Source: Eucommia ulmoides (lineage: Eukaryota > Streptophyta > Magnoliopsida > Garryales > Eucommiaceae). Taken from it: DNA of 64,000 nt. The notes below the pieces were generated by a model. It did not search any database, was not told where the DNA came from, and worked only from the letters and a program-made list of their open reading frames with translations. Positions 44,819 to 56,794 of this stretch are shown here, piece after piece (the stretch's first letter is position 1; each line of letters opens with the position of its first letter). The stretch is taken from positions 24,034,905 through 24,098,904 of the forward strand of contig CM028335.1 of the NCBI GenBank assembly GCA_016647705.1, in the 5' to 3' direction. Position numbers and translations under genes: made by a program.

Positions 44819-45381
44819 CTAGAAAAGCAACCTCTCAACGATTCCTCCAATGTTTGAATTGTACGATTTGAATTTTAAATTGGTACCCAAAGCAACTTGA
44901 AGACTCGGCCAGAATTTCAATGTAATTTTTTTATCTCTATCTGATACTATGGAAACCGGCGCACCATGCAATTTGACAATCTCGTAAATATACAATTTTG
45001 CATACTTGTCTATGTAGTACGTGGTTTTCACAACAAAAAAATGAGTAGATTTTGTAAGTCTATCAACAATTACCCAAACGGAATTCTGCCCATTTTGAGT
45101 ACGGGGCAATCCCAAAATAAAATCTATTGTGATGTGCTCTCATTTTTATTCTAGGATAGCCAAAAGCTGTAATAATCCTTCTGGACATTGGTGATTGATC
45201 TTGACTTGTTGACACATAAGACACTTGGCAACAAATTCTGTAATTTCTCATTTTATTCCATTCCACCAATAATGTTCTCACAAGTCCTGATATATTTTGG
45301 TACTACCTGGATGTATTGCATACGCTGAGTTGTGCGCTTCCTTAAAGATATATTTCTTCAAATTGATATTATTAGGCATGC
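44819..45381 (-). pseudogene. Tekay integrase core
   Basis: On the minus strand: KEAHNSAYAIHPGSTKIYQD (end of the preceding linker), then HYWWNGIK and CLMCQQVK (zinc-binding), then [20 protein letters not shown] and [10 protein letters not shown] (first catalytic Asp), then [16 protein letters not shown] (second Asp). The Glu region after the ALGT block is disrupted near 44820. The piece ends at the solo LTR inserted at 45382 and continues at 47034. Confidence 0.87.
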
Positions 45382-47033
45382 TGATGAGTGATTTATTTAT
45401 CAACAAATCAAATACTTTTAGATTTAAATATTTACGTGTTTTCAAGCATTTTTATTAGTTTAATGTGTTTTTGTATTGTTTTGTAGGTATTTAAATAAAT
45501 GGGATAAAATGTGCAAAATGAGTGTAGATGCTGTAACTTGAAGGCCAATTTTGGATATGATGTAATATGATTGTAGGAAAACTAAAAACATTAAAGTTGT
45601 ATATCTATGTCTTATATTTCCATATCATTTTGAATCACCTCAATCAGAGTTTGGACGATAAAGTTATAGGCAAAATACGAATAGGTGTCAAATATGCCAA
45701 AACCGCGTTGCAGCGCGATTTTGTGCCTTTTGGCGTTGCAGCGCCATTTTTACTCCACTCCAGTTCCATTATTTTGAACCCTAATGATCTAGATGCAGTG
45801 TTGTAGTGCAAAAATGCACGTTACAGCGCCAACTCTCGGATCTAACTCCTCAAATGAGCCATTTTGGTTCATTTTGAGGGAGAGGAAAATGAGGAACCAA
45901 GAGGAAGAAGAGAGATCGGAGAGAGCGAGCACGTGACAAGTGAAAATGTGTGAGATTAAATATTGGATCAAAAATTTCTCCACAAACCAGATTTGAATTT
46001 CTTCCCTTCTTCCTAATACTACTTGAATTTTGTATTTGAGATATTGTATTGAACGCATGTTTTCATTTATGAAATTCTTGATAATATTAGTTATGGATTT
46101 GTCTATGTTGAGCTAATATCTAGATTTAGGGCTTGATGTAGTCTTATTTTGAACCATATTTAGACTATTTTGTTGATTGTTAGTTTTAATTCCATTTTAT
46201 GTATCTCGTAGGCTTAATGTGTTTGATTTATGTGACCAATGAGTTAGACGATTTGAGGTTGTGAATTTTATACTCGAGAGAGGTTGAATTCATAACCAGA
46301 ATTGGGAGTATATAATTTAGGTTGTTGCGAGTCCAGAAGGAAATCAACACCTAAGTAATCTAGTTGGGAATTTAGGATTTTGTGAAATCGGGAGATGATC
46401 AAGTTCTAGATTTCCCAACTAGGTTTTCCATTCAATTGTGTTTATCTTCTTAATGCTTCCAAAATATGCTCCCACATGATATTTTGGTTGAATAGAGAAC
46501 TTGGGATTTGACACTCAGGAGAGATAATCTCGAGTTTGGATTTAGGCTAAACACAACGTAAGCTTTAATAGATCAGGAGATTTTAGATCTCGCGTAATCT
46601 ATAAGGTCGGGTTTAACAAATATTTCACCTAAATACGGGATAGGGATATTGGTATTGAAGTGATTACTTATTCTCTTTCTTGATACTCGGGAGAAGTAGT
46701 GAGAGAACAATAACATGAGGACCTTGATTATTGAATGAACGAAATTAACTAGTAATTACTTAATAAGAAAACATGGGAATAACGGGATGAAATCGAGCAT
46801 CTAGAACCTTTGTGCATAGAAAATCAATATTTTATTTTGTTTTTGTATTTATTTTAGTTTTACTTTTATAAAAACCCAAAAATTGAACGCCTAAATAAAA
46901 TTAAGTTACGATAATAGCGATACTTAACGATAATCTAAACTAATCCTGGTGGATACGACAACCTTACTCTTTCTATACTATTAAAACTTAACTCGTACAC
47001 TTGTGGTATTGTATCGATAATAATTTTCTACTA
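45382..47033 (+). mobile_element. Solo LTR inserted in the Tekay integrase
   Basis: 1652 bp from TGATGAGTG to CTACTA, flanked by CATGC on both sides (45377-45381 and 47034-47038). Removing it restores the host reading frame exactly (...ENRLRMPNNINLKKYIF...). It shares with the Athila-like LTRs the TTGACACTCAGGAGAGATAA-type segment and CGTTGCAGCGC palindromes (45702-45830). The last base pair appears changed from CA to TA. No internal region is present. Confidence 0.85.
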
Positions 47034-47900
47034 CATGCGCAGTCTATTCTCAAATATCAAGGTTTCATCATTATCTATAACTCGATAGTCGGTTCTCTAA
47101 CCATTTTTTACTTCATCTTTGATCTTTTTCAATTGAGCATCCGACTTATGCACTTTTATAATACGATAGATTAACATTGATCTCAAGGTCAAAGTTGCAC
47201 TGTTAACTGGACTCACAAGGATCTCAGCTCAACATATAAGTTAGCATAAACAACTCGAAGGTGCACAACTGAACCTGTCAATTTTTGACTTAATTCATCT
47301 TTTACCACATTAGCCTTTCCAAGATGATAATAGATAGTACAATCATAATACTTTATCAATTCCATCCAATGTCTCTGTCTCAGATTCAGTTCTTTCTAAG
47401 TAAACAAATATTTCAAACTTGGGTGGTCAGTGTATATCTCATAAGTCTCGCCATACAGATAATGTCTCCATAGTTTTAAGGCAAATACAATATTCTCCAG
47501 ATCCAAATCATGCGTCGGGTAATTGTGCTCATGATTTTTTAGTTGCCGAGAGGCATATGCAATCACGTGGTCATGTTGCATCAGTACATAACCTAGGCCC
47601 TCATGTGAAGCGTTACCTATATATCACAAAGCCACTATTTTCTGCCAGGAGAAAATGTATTGGCGTTGAAATCAGTCTATTCTTTAGCTCCTAGAAACTC
47701 TGTTGACATTTGGCAGTCCACTCAAATTTAGTTTTCTTATAGGTCAAACGGGTCAACGGGGCAGCTATAACTGAAAATCCATGTACAAACCAGCAATAAT
47801 AACCCACTAATCCCAGGAAATTTTGAACTTCTATTACACTTTTCAGTCTTTCTCACTGAACAACGGATTTGACTTTCTTTGGGTCGATTTGAATACCATC
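47034..47900 (-). pseudogene. Tekay RNase H and integrase linker
   Basis: Blocks on the minus strand, from high to low coordinates: WTAKCQQSF, then [40 protein letters not shown] and [13 protein letters not shown] (RNase H, about 47700-47396), then IIKVHKSDAQLKKIKDEV and LIFENRLRMP (47150-47040). Several stops occur. Confidence 0.85.
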
Positions 47901-48175
47901 ACCCGAGATAAAATGCCCCAAGAATACAACGCTATCCAGTAAAAACTCACATTTACTGAACTTTGCATACAATTGTTTCTCTCTTAAAATCTGTGACACA
48001 ATTTTGAGATATTTTGCATGCTCTTCTTCATTTTGGGAGTAAATCAGTGTATCATCAATGAAAATGATGATAAACTGATCTAAATAAGGCTAGAAGATTT
48101 GATTCATCAGATTCATAAATGCAGTAGGGGAATTCGTCAACCCAAATGGCATAACTAAAAATTCATAATGTTCAT
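47880..48175 (-). pseudogene. Tekay reverse transcriptase, C-terminal half
   Basis: Minus-strand blocks are [20 protein letters not shown] and MNLMNQIF, then the catalytic IIIFIDDTLIYSQNEEEH (family FIDDILIYS). These are followed by LREKQLYAKFSKCEF and VVFLGHFIS. The Tyr or Phe of the F/YIDD box is intact, but a stop precedes PYLDQF. It joins the N-terminal half at 57390 across the inserted element. Confidence 0.88.
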
Positions 48176-48365
48176 TGATAGGTGAAATTTATCTATCTAT
48201 TTCCAAGCCAAATTTGGTAGTTTTCGAGTATTCTTGTAATATTTTAATTTATTTTTATTTGTTTTTATTTATTTATTTTCAAAGTAGGGGTTAGGAGCGA
48301 AAATGGTCAAAAAGCGAGCTAATCGGTGGAAAAAAGATGAAGAGGATCGAAGAAAGAGCCAACAG

Positions 48366-48572
48366 TTTCACTGTTGCAGCAGTGAGTCTCACCGCTATAG
48401 TGGTGAATGAGCAGAAACAATTGAAACATTCTGTATGTCCACCGCTACAGCGGTGAAAGGGAAAAATGCTCACTGACTTCCCACTACTGCAACAGTGAAT
48501 CTAACCACTGTAGCGGTGAGCCTATTGAAATTCCACCACTGCAGCGGTACTTTTGACCCCTGCAGCAGTGAA
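48366..48572 (+). repeat. Cluster of CACCGCTGCAGCGGTG-type palindromes in the 5' LTR
   Basis: Seven imperfect 14-16-bp palindromes with a CTGCAG-like centre, for example CACTGTTGCAGCAGTG, CACCGCTATAGTGGTG, CACCGCTACAGCGGTG and CCACTACTGCAACAGTG. The equivalent cluster in the 3' LTR is 51766-51948. Confidence 0.85.
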
Positions 48573-49596
48573 ACCCTTAGCTGTAAAGTGTTTTAGGATG
48601 TTTTTTTTAGATATTTTGGTTCCTTTTTTGTTCCAATTTCATTCCCACTTTTGCCGTAACACATTTTGGGGAGTTTTGGGAGCTAAAGATCAAGTCCCAA
48701 GAGGAGAACATCAATTTGAGGAAGAGGAAACGATCTCGGAGCGGTTTTTGGCGAAAGTGGAACACTCCACTATTTAGATAACAACTATTCTTCCTTGTTT
48801 CTCTTTTTGTTCTTAAACTTTGTAATTGTAAAATGATGTTATTCTCTTGTTTTAATGTATATTTGGTAATGATCTTGTTTAGCTAAACTTATTTTGTCTA
48901 GCAATTGATATAGTTTATGAAAATATCGTTTGAGTAAATCGTGTTTCGTTAACGGGTGTTCATCCATATTCGATTGTGTTTACCATTCTTTTACCTCTAT
49001 AGTATGCTTATTATGATATTGTGGTTGATTTGAGAATACGGGATTTGACACTTAGGAGAGGTAACCCCGAATTCAGACTAGGGTTTAAACACAACGTGAC
49101 GATCTAATGACTCAGGAGAGTATTAGAAAGTGTGCAATCCATGAGGTTGGGGTGAGACTCATGTGATTAGTGTCATTTAGACGCTAGATGGGGACATCAG
49201 CGTTGACACGAAGTCACGCATTTATTCACTTTACACTCGGGAGAGGTAGTGAGTGAGTTTTTGATACCTAGATTGTCGGATAGGTTGAATACCGTTAATG
49301 TAAACTAGATTGCATCAATCACGTAAAAGTAAACAAAGTTAATCCCTAGATAATCAATTCTCATATATAATATATTTATGTATTGTAATTTAATTAGTTA
49401 TTAATTTACTTTAGTATATACTAAAAATTAAAAACCTAAATTTAATCGCCTAAATAAAGTTCGGTTATGACAATTGCAGTACTTAGCGACAATTTAATCC
49501 AATCCCTGTGGATCCGACAACCCTTCTCATTTACTATTCTATAAAACTTGACCTGTACACTTGAGGTGAAAGTAGCAACGTAATATTCCGCTTTCA

Positions 49597-51574
49597 AGTT
49601 TTTGGCGCTGTTGCTAGGATTGGCTTTTAAATTGTTGTTGATATTGTGAGTAAATAACTTGATTTTAATTTAGGCATTTATTTTGTTTGTAATTTTTGTT
49701 TTTAGTTTATTTTTCCTGCAGGGTACTTGAAGATATTAGATCAACAAGTACTGTTATATTTCTTTCAACAGGATTTCGTGCTGTTTTATTGTGCTTGAGA
49801 TCGATACAAGGAGTTGCTAATCCGGTTCCCAAACCATCATTTCCCGAGGGAGTGTCAACTACTGAACTTCCTCGATGGGTTACTAGCCGCAACAAGAAAT
49901 TGGGTGGAAGGAGGAAATGGTACCACCTCTTTTGACCAACTAACTGCGGATGAAGCCTATTAGTTGCTGGAAGACATAGCGGAGTTTGATTATCAGAGTT
50001 GGAATTATTCAACAAGCTACTAAAGCTTGGGGGATAATTCCACCATTTCAACGCTATGGATTGACACCCCGGACCAAAATGTGGAGTCTTCTCCCACCAT
50101 GGATGATATGTTCGCTTAATTTATGGGAAAAACTCAGGCTTTCTAGAGGAAAACGAATGACTGTCTCAACGAGCATGAGAATCGTCTTGACAATATTGAG
50201 ACGACCTGCGCTGAAATTGATACGACTGTAATGTCTTTTCAAACACAAATCGATTAGCTTATCTGCTACATTGAGGCCGAGTCAGAAGTGGTGGCACTAA
50301 GCAATACATACGCCACATTCAGTGAAAGCCAGCACGAGGAACTGGATACAAATGGGAGGAACTTGGTTCCGTTAGAGGCTCAAGAATTATTCGTAGATAA
50401 TAAATCAGAAGATGATTTTGAGTGCTCACCTCTTGAGATCCATGTTGTGATGCCACCCCTGATCTAAGACGATCACATCTATGAGGATTCAATGTGGCTC
50501 GCCTGTCCTCCCTCACTTCTAACCCCTTTCATCCAGGGCAACCAAACACATATACTGGAGCATAGTCGAGTTGAAAGTATGGGCCAAATAATACCAAGTC
50601 TCGCCAATCTTGAGGACATTTTGAACCAAGACCCGTATATTGTGTTGTATGATACATACTACGGGCAAAAACCGCTGTTTGACGAGCCCTTCTTTGTGTC
50701 AGGCCAAGGACAATTAACCAAGCGCTTCTTTGGAGGCAACCCAAGGTTTCAAATAATTTAATCTATCACCCCCGACTTCATTCGGTGGCGAGATTGTCTC
50801 GCCTCCCAAGTACGTGTTCAAAACCCCCTTCATCACTATAATGCATTCTATTTGTTGAGTTTGATGTTGGGACATTGTAGACACTGTCCGTTATAAGTTT
50901 GGGGGTGATGTGTAGTATGTTAGTATATTTTTTTAGTTATGTAGTTTAAGTTTAAAGGTTTTATTGTTTAATTATATGCATGTTTATTTAGTTTAGTATA
51001 AGTATTGTATGTTTGTAGTTGTTGTGTGCTGAGTTTTGTAGTTCATCTGGGTCATTACCCGATGATGAGTCTATCCCTTAGTTGTTTATCGAGGTTATGC
51101 GTAATGCCCATTCATGTGTGTTCTGTGTGCTTGACATTTTGTTGTGGTAAAAGTTATTGTGGATCCTAACTTGCACAAGCACTTAAACTCAATGTACTAG
51201 CTATCCAATTGATTTGACACCGATTATCCGTTAGCCAAGTTCATGACAATAGGGATTCTAGAACCTGATTGGGGGAAACTTGAGGCGAAATCCTAGGCGA
51301 GGTAGTTCTAGAATGATGCTTACAATTATTGAATGTTGAATTTGTAGAGCACCACATGATGCGTTTTACTCTTGAAATCGATATGATTAGGGGCCGTTAA
51401 GGGAAAACGTTTTGGTCAAATAGTTGAATTCAAAACTCACATGTCGTTATGTTTAGTTAGTTTGTGTTTTGTTTTTTGTTTTTAGTATTTTAGTTCGTTA
51501 ATTGTTGTGGTAGTTTATTTTATTGTATGGGTGTTTTGCTCGAGGACTAGCAAAATTCCAAGTTTGGGGGTATT
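49597..51574 (+). pseudogene. Interior of the Athila-like element (gag remnant)
   Basis: Across frames and stops one reads TMDDMFA-stop-FMGKTQAF, then a CLNEHENRLDNIETT coiled-coil-like part at about 50160-50220, then VALSNTYATFSESQHEE, QDPYIVLYDTYYGQKPLFDE (about 50630-50690) and FFGGNPRFQII. The FMGKTQAF plus Asn/Glu-rich helix resembles the middle of Athila-type gag proteins; this is a weak match made from memory. No protease, RT or integrase motif is present. The remaining DNA to 51560 is non-coding and contains a second purine stretch (AAGTTTGGGGGTGATG, about 50897). Confidence 0.55.
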
Positions 51575-52371
51575 TGATAGGTAAAATTTATCTATCTATT
51601 TTCAATCCGAATTTGGTAGTTTTCGAGTATTCTTGTAATGTTTTAATTCATTTTTATTTGTTTTTATTTATTTTTGTTTAAAGGAGGGTTTAGGAGTGAA
51701 AACGGTCGAAAACGAGCTAATTGGTGGAAAAACGATGAAGAGGATCAAAGAGAAAGCCAGCAGCTTCACCGCTGTAGCGGTGAATAAGCAGAAACAATTG
51801 AAATATTCTGCATGTCCACTATTGCATCGATGGCTTTCACCGTTGCAGCGGTGAAAGGGCAAAACGCCCACTGACGTCCCATCGCTACAGTGGTGAATCT
51901 GACATCTGCAGCGGTGAGCCTACCGACATCCCACCGCTGCAGCGGTAAAACCCCTAGCTGTAAAGTGTTTTAGGATATTTTTTTAGATATTTTTGTTCAC
52001 TTTTTGTTCCAATTTCTTTCCCACTTTTTGAATAACACATTTTAGGGAGTTTTGGGAGCTAAAGATCAGGTCCCAAGAGGAAAACATTAATTTGAGGAAG
52101 AAGAAATGATCTCGGAGCGATTTTTGGAAAAAGTGGAACACTCCACTATTCAGATAACGGCTATTCTCCCTTATTTCTCTCTTTGTTCTTAAACTTGTTA
52201 ATTGTAAAACGATGTTATTATCTTGTTTTAATGAATATTTGGTAATGATCTTGTTTAGCTAAACGTATTTTTTCTAGATATTGATATAGTTTATGAAAAC
52301 GTCATTTGAGTAAATCGTGTTTTGTTAACGGGTGTTCATTATGTTTACTGTTCTTTTATCTCCATAGTATG
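51575..52371 (+). repeat. Athila-like 3' LTR, left part
   Basis: It begins TGATAGGTAAAATTTATCTA and is collinear with the 5' LTR from 48176. It is broken at 52372 by the gag-only element and resumes at 56800-57389. GTATG is duplicated at 52367-52371 and 56795-56799. Confidence 0.9.
51766..51948 (+). repeat. Cluster of CACCGCTGCAGCGGTG-type palindromes in the 3' LTR
   Basis: Six palindromic units, including CACCGCTGTAGCGGTG, CACCGTTGCAGCGGTG and CCACCGCTGCAGCGGT. Each corresponds in position to one in the 5' LTR, but many bases differ. Confidence 0.85.
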
Positions 52372-53686
52372 TGTCATAGGGTCGAAATTTTCACCGCCAA
52401 ATTTGCAACCGAGTGATGGCCTAGTTGCACCGACAACTAGCAGCCCCTGTGAATGCACTGCCTCACAACGAAATTACACCGATAGATTGTAAACACACAC
52501 GTTCCTGTAACAAAATACAACGGGAATACACCGAAACACTACCAAAAACGCACTCACACAACAGTACACACACGTATTGCGGGAAAACCCAACCTTGTAT
52601 TAATAAACTCCGGTTACAAGGAACTAATTATAACACTTAGTCTGTGAAATCCGCAGGAATACATTCAGCCCCCAAAAATAGACCAAAACAACACAATTTA
52701 TAGGAGAAGACAGCAGTTGACAGCCCCAACTGCATAGGCAGACTACCGACACCTGTCTCCACACATGTCAGCACCAAAGGAGTTGGTTTTCCTGTCTGCA
52801 AACCAACCAAAACCGCCTAAGAACTGCCCAGAACTGCTCACACATGCTCTACACATGTCTGGAAACCAACAGTCCATCAGCTCACAAGCTCAGCATTCTT
52901 CCAACGTTTTTGCACCGTCCCAACGTCCGTTCGTTACTGTCTCATCCCATAATCTGTCAACGTTCCCCAACGTTTTTCCACACCGTTGCAAGGCCGGAAC
53001 ACGTCGTTTCGTCCAACGACTGCCAACGTTCTGTGTGCTATTTTCGCACCAGAATGCACTGCCACCCAACGATGCGTCATGCCTCTACATGACTTAGCCC
53101 AAAACGTAGCGTTACACCTATATTCTATTTTGTTGTATCGTTCTGCCCAACGCCGTATGCATTTTTCATACCAAAATGCACCGTCGTTCCCAACAGTCCG
53201 CCACGCCGCACACATGACACTGTTTACTATGTATCATTGTGCCTCCGTTGCACCATTTTGCCTCGGTACCGCACCGAGGTCTTCCTTTGGTCCCGTGACT
53301 CTCCACGGGAACCCCATTATCGACAATCTCTGCCAACGCTGCCAACGTCTGTCCCCGTTGCCCAACAGCGTATCGTTTTGCCAACGCCTGCCCAACAGCT
53401 TGGTCCAGCGCCTTCCCGCTCCTCCAACGGATGTTGTCGTGTCCAAGGCATCGTTTACAACGTAGCGTTACACCTACGTTGCACCATTTTGTCTCGGTAC
53501 CGCACCGAGGTCTTCTACACTGCCCAACACCTGTCGGTATCGTGCCACAACGCTACTGCTCACTGACAGACACCAAGTTAGTGCCCTGTTTGCTAACGAA
53601 CCCATCCGTGCCGCATGCACCATGTCCGGTAGCAAATCGCACCAAGTCGGTACTGTTTGGTCCTCTAGCATTGTTAGGGTCTAACA
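52372..53686 (-). repeat. 3' LTR of the gag-only element
   Basis: 1315 bp. It is rich in CCAACG/CCGTTGC-type motifs (for example CCCAACGTTTTTGCACCG), giving many short open frames in both strands that are not genes. It matches 55469-56794 almost throughout, with mostly C/T and G/A differences. Confidence 0.93.
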
Positions 53687-54289
53687 AACCACCCCCACCA
53701 AAAGAATTCGACGTCCTCGTCGGATCAATCCCAGCATGATCCACTGGTTTTTGGCATGCACCAATGCCACTCGTTTTGCCACAGTTGTCTCACTCTGTCA
53801 GCAGTATTTTCACATTTCGTTGCAACCCGTTGCAACATGTTTGTTAATTCTGTCCGCCACAGTCTCCTCATTCTGCTCGTAAACTCCCACCGGTCCGTTG
53901 TAACTCGTTTACAATGTGTTTGTCAAATTGCGTCTATCATAGCCTACACAATCTGCCCACAGACTTGCACCGTTCCGTTGTAACTCCCTGCAACGTATTT
54001 GCCACAGAACACCGTCCGTGACCCAGACTAACCACCAGCTCTGTTGCTACCGCAACAACCCAATTTGGCATACACCTATGCCGATGATACTGCCATAGCC
54101 TCCTCATTTTGCCAACAGTATTTTTCCACCAGTCTGTTGCAATCCGTTGCAACATGTTGGCTACAGATCACCGTTTATGACCGGAATATCCACCAGTCTG
54201 CTACCACAGCAAACCCCGTTTGGAAACCCATAAATAACCAGCCTCCCCCGGTTATTTTTTCAGCATGGGACATAGGACTGTTTTTGGTA

Positions 54290-55451
54290 TCCTACATCCC
54301 AAACAGGTTCATTACATACCCATTTTCAGACCACCCATGGTCTGCTCGTTGTTGTCCACCAACAACACTGCACCGACACGCACCGTCTCTCGTCCAAAGC
54401 CTTCCTCGTCTGATTCCTCCCGAACCAGCGCCGTTAGTCTTTCTTTCTTCAGACAGTGCCTCATCCGGTGAGGACCGTCGCAGATAAAACAACCTCGACT
54501 CTTACCCGCAGCCGACATCGGTTATGATTTTGAACGGGGTCCCTCGAAAACGTTGGCCTCAGCGCCTCTGTTTTTCCACTCCTTCGTGCCCTCGTTCATT
54601 TTCTCCTTGCCTTTCCTACCTGACTTTCGGTCTGCTCCGCTACCGTCTCATGTCAGGTTGTAGTCAGTCAGGCTGTCTGCTGCCGCCACAGCAGTGGGCA
54701 GGTCATACATGCCCTGCCGTCACAGTTCCGCTTGCCCCCACACTTGCAAGCCAGAAGTAAAATTGAAGAGCTTGTCCTTTTCCGACATAATTTTTACATC
54801 CAACAACAAGGATGTGAACTCCTTCACGTACTCACGCATTAATCCCGTGTACTTGAGTCACCGTAATTGATCCCGAGCCACCCAACTCGAGTTCGTTGGT
54901 AGGAACTGCTCCTTGAGTTCCCCCTTCAAGTCTGCCCACGTCGCTACAGCTGGACGTGTGCCGTTAGCCACATGCGTTCGCCACCACAGCTTTGCGTTGC
55001 CCACCATGTACATTGTCGACATGGAAACTTGATCACCGTCACGAACACGAGCAATCTGAAAATATTGCTCTATGTCCTATAGGAAGTTCTCTAACTCCTT
55101 GGCATTCCGAGTGCCTGAAAATACCGTTGGTTCTGGCACCTTCATCCGTGCTGGTCTGTCCCCTGACGTGCGCTGTCCAACACCGGCCTGTTTCAAAACA
55201 GCAACTTCATCCTCCACGCACTTGAGGTTGCTTTTCAATACGTCGGCTATCGTAATCACGTCCTCTGCCATGGATGAGAATCTAGCCATCGTATCGGTAC
55301 AGAATTCCTCAAAAGAAGTCCGCAGGTTCACAAGGTCGACCCTCAATTCAGCGTTCTGCGCGGACAGGTTTATTTTACTACCCGTCGGTGGCGCACCGAC
55401 GTAGTCCTCCAACGCTTCCAGTCGACTGTTCACACCTGACGCAGGAGCCAT
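54290..55451 (-). pseudogene. gag of the gag-only element
   Basis: One frame from ATG 55451 to about 54290 (roughly 385 codons), broken by several stops that replace Trp, Arg or Gln codons (first TAG at 55077-55079). Visible in order: MAPASGVNSRLEALEDYVGA; a predicted helical region; PEPTVFSGTRNAKELENFL, then stop, DIEQYF; MSTMYMVGNAKLWWRTHVAN; LKGELKEQFLP; and near the C end the zinc knuckle CFICDGPHRMRHC (CX2CX3HX4C). This is the capsid-plus-nucleocapsid layout of Tekay/Reina-type gypsy gags. The start codon lies only about 4 bases after the primer-binding site, so the RNA leader within the interior is minimal. Confidence 0.85.
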
Positions 55452-55468
55452 CCTGCTCTGATACCCAC

Positions 55469-56794
55469 TGTCACAGGGTCGAAATTTTCACCGCCAAATT
55501 TACAACCGAGTGATGGCCTAGTTGCACCGACAACTAGCAGCCCCTGTGAATGCACTGCCTCACAACGAAATTACACCGATAGATTGTAAACACACACGTT
55601 CCTGTAACAAAATACAACGGGAATACACCGAAACACTACCAAAAACGCACTTACACAACAGTACACACACGTATTGCGGGAAAACCCAACCTTGTATTAA
55701 TAAACTCCGGTTACAAGGAATCAATTATAACACTTAGTCTGTGAAATCTGCAGGAATACATTCAGCCCCCAAAAACAGACCAAAACAACACAATTTATAG
55801 GAGAAGACAGCAGTTGACAGCCCCAACTGCATAGGCAGACTACCGACACCTGTCTCCACACATGTCAGCACCAAAGGAGTTGGTTTTCCTGTCTGCAAAC
55901 CAACCAAAACCGCCTAAGAACTGCCCAGAACTGCTCACACATGCTCTACACATGTCTGGAAACCAACAGTCCATCAGATCACAAGCTCAGCATTCTTCCA
56001 ACGTTTTTGCACCGTCCCAACGTCCGTTCGTTGCCGTCTCGTCCCATAATCTGCCAACATTCCCCAACGTTTTTCCACACCGTTGCAAGGCCAGAACACG
56101 TCATTTTGCCCAATGACTGCCAACGTTCCGTGTGCTATTTTCGCACCAGAATGCACTGCCGCCCAACAATGCGTCATGCCTCTACATGACTTAGCCCAAA
56201 ACGTAGCGTTGCGCCTACGTTCTATTTTGTTGCATCGTTCTGCCCAACTACGTCCCAACGTCGTATGCATTTTTCACACCAAAATGCATCGTCGTTCCCA
56301 ACAGTCCGCCATGCCGCACATATGACACTGTTTACCACGTATCGTTGCGCCTCCATTGCACCATTTTGCCTCGGTACCGCACCGAGGTCTTCCTTTGGTC
56401 CCGTGACTCCTCATGAGAACCCCATTATTGGCAACCTCTACCAACGTTGCCAACGTCTGTCCCCGTTGCCCAACAACGCATCGTTTTGCCAACACTTGCC
56501 CAACAGCTTGGTCCAGCACCTCCCCGCTCCTCCAACACATGTTTTCGCGTCCAAGGCACCGTTTACAATGTAGCGTTGCACCTACGTTGCACTATTTTGC
56601 CTCGGTACCGCACTGAGGTCTTTCACACTGCCCAACACCCGTTGGTATTGTGCCACAATACTGCTGCTCACCGACAGACACCAAGTTGGTGCCCTGTTTG
56701 CCAACGAACCCATCCGTGCCACATGCACCATGTCCGGTAGCAAATCGCACCAAGTCGGTATTGTTTGGTCCTCTAGCATTGTTAGGGTCTAAAA
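55469..56794 (-). repeat. 5' LTR of the gag-only element
   Basis: 1326 bp. Its inner end (TGTCACAGGGTCGAAATTTTC in window orientation) abuts the primer-binding site. It is nearly collinear with 52372-53686. A short difference near 56246 adds bases. Confidence 0.93.

Larger units (their letters stand above)
52372..56794 (-). mobile_element. Gag-only LTR retrotransposon (TR-GAG type)
   Basis: Minus-strand element of 4423 bp with target duplication GTATG. LTRs are 55469-56794 (5') and 52372-53686 (3'), which are highly similar. The LTR runs from TGTTAGACCCTAAC to CCCTGTGACA on the minus strand; the outer end of the 5' LTR has lost its TG through one substitution. The primer site (55455-55468, GGGTATCAGAGC on the minus strand) is of the initiator-Met type. 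The purine stretch TGGTGGGGGTGGTT is 53687-53700. The 1.8-kb interior encodes gag alone. Such elements need pol proteins from relatives. Confidence 0.92.

Noticed and set aside
49696-49935. 79-residue open frame just inside the Athila-like element
   Set aside because: No recognisable motif, and stops surround it in the gag-like frame; treated as part of a decayed interior.
52425-56779. Many open frames of 60-160 residues in the gag-only LTRs
   Set aside because: They repeat in both LTRs in shifted frames and carry no recognisable domain; the region is non-coding LTR.
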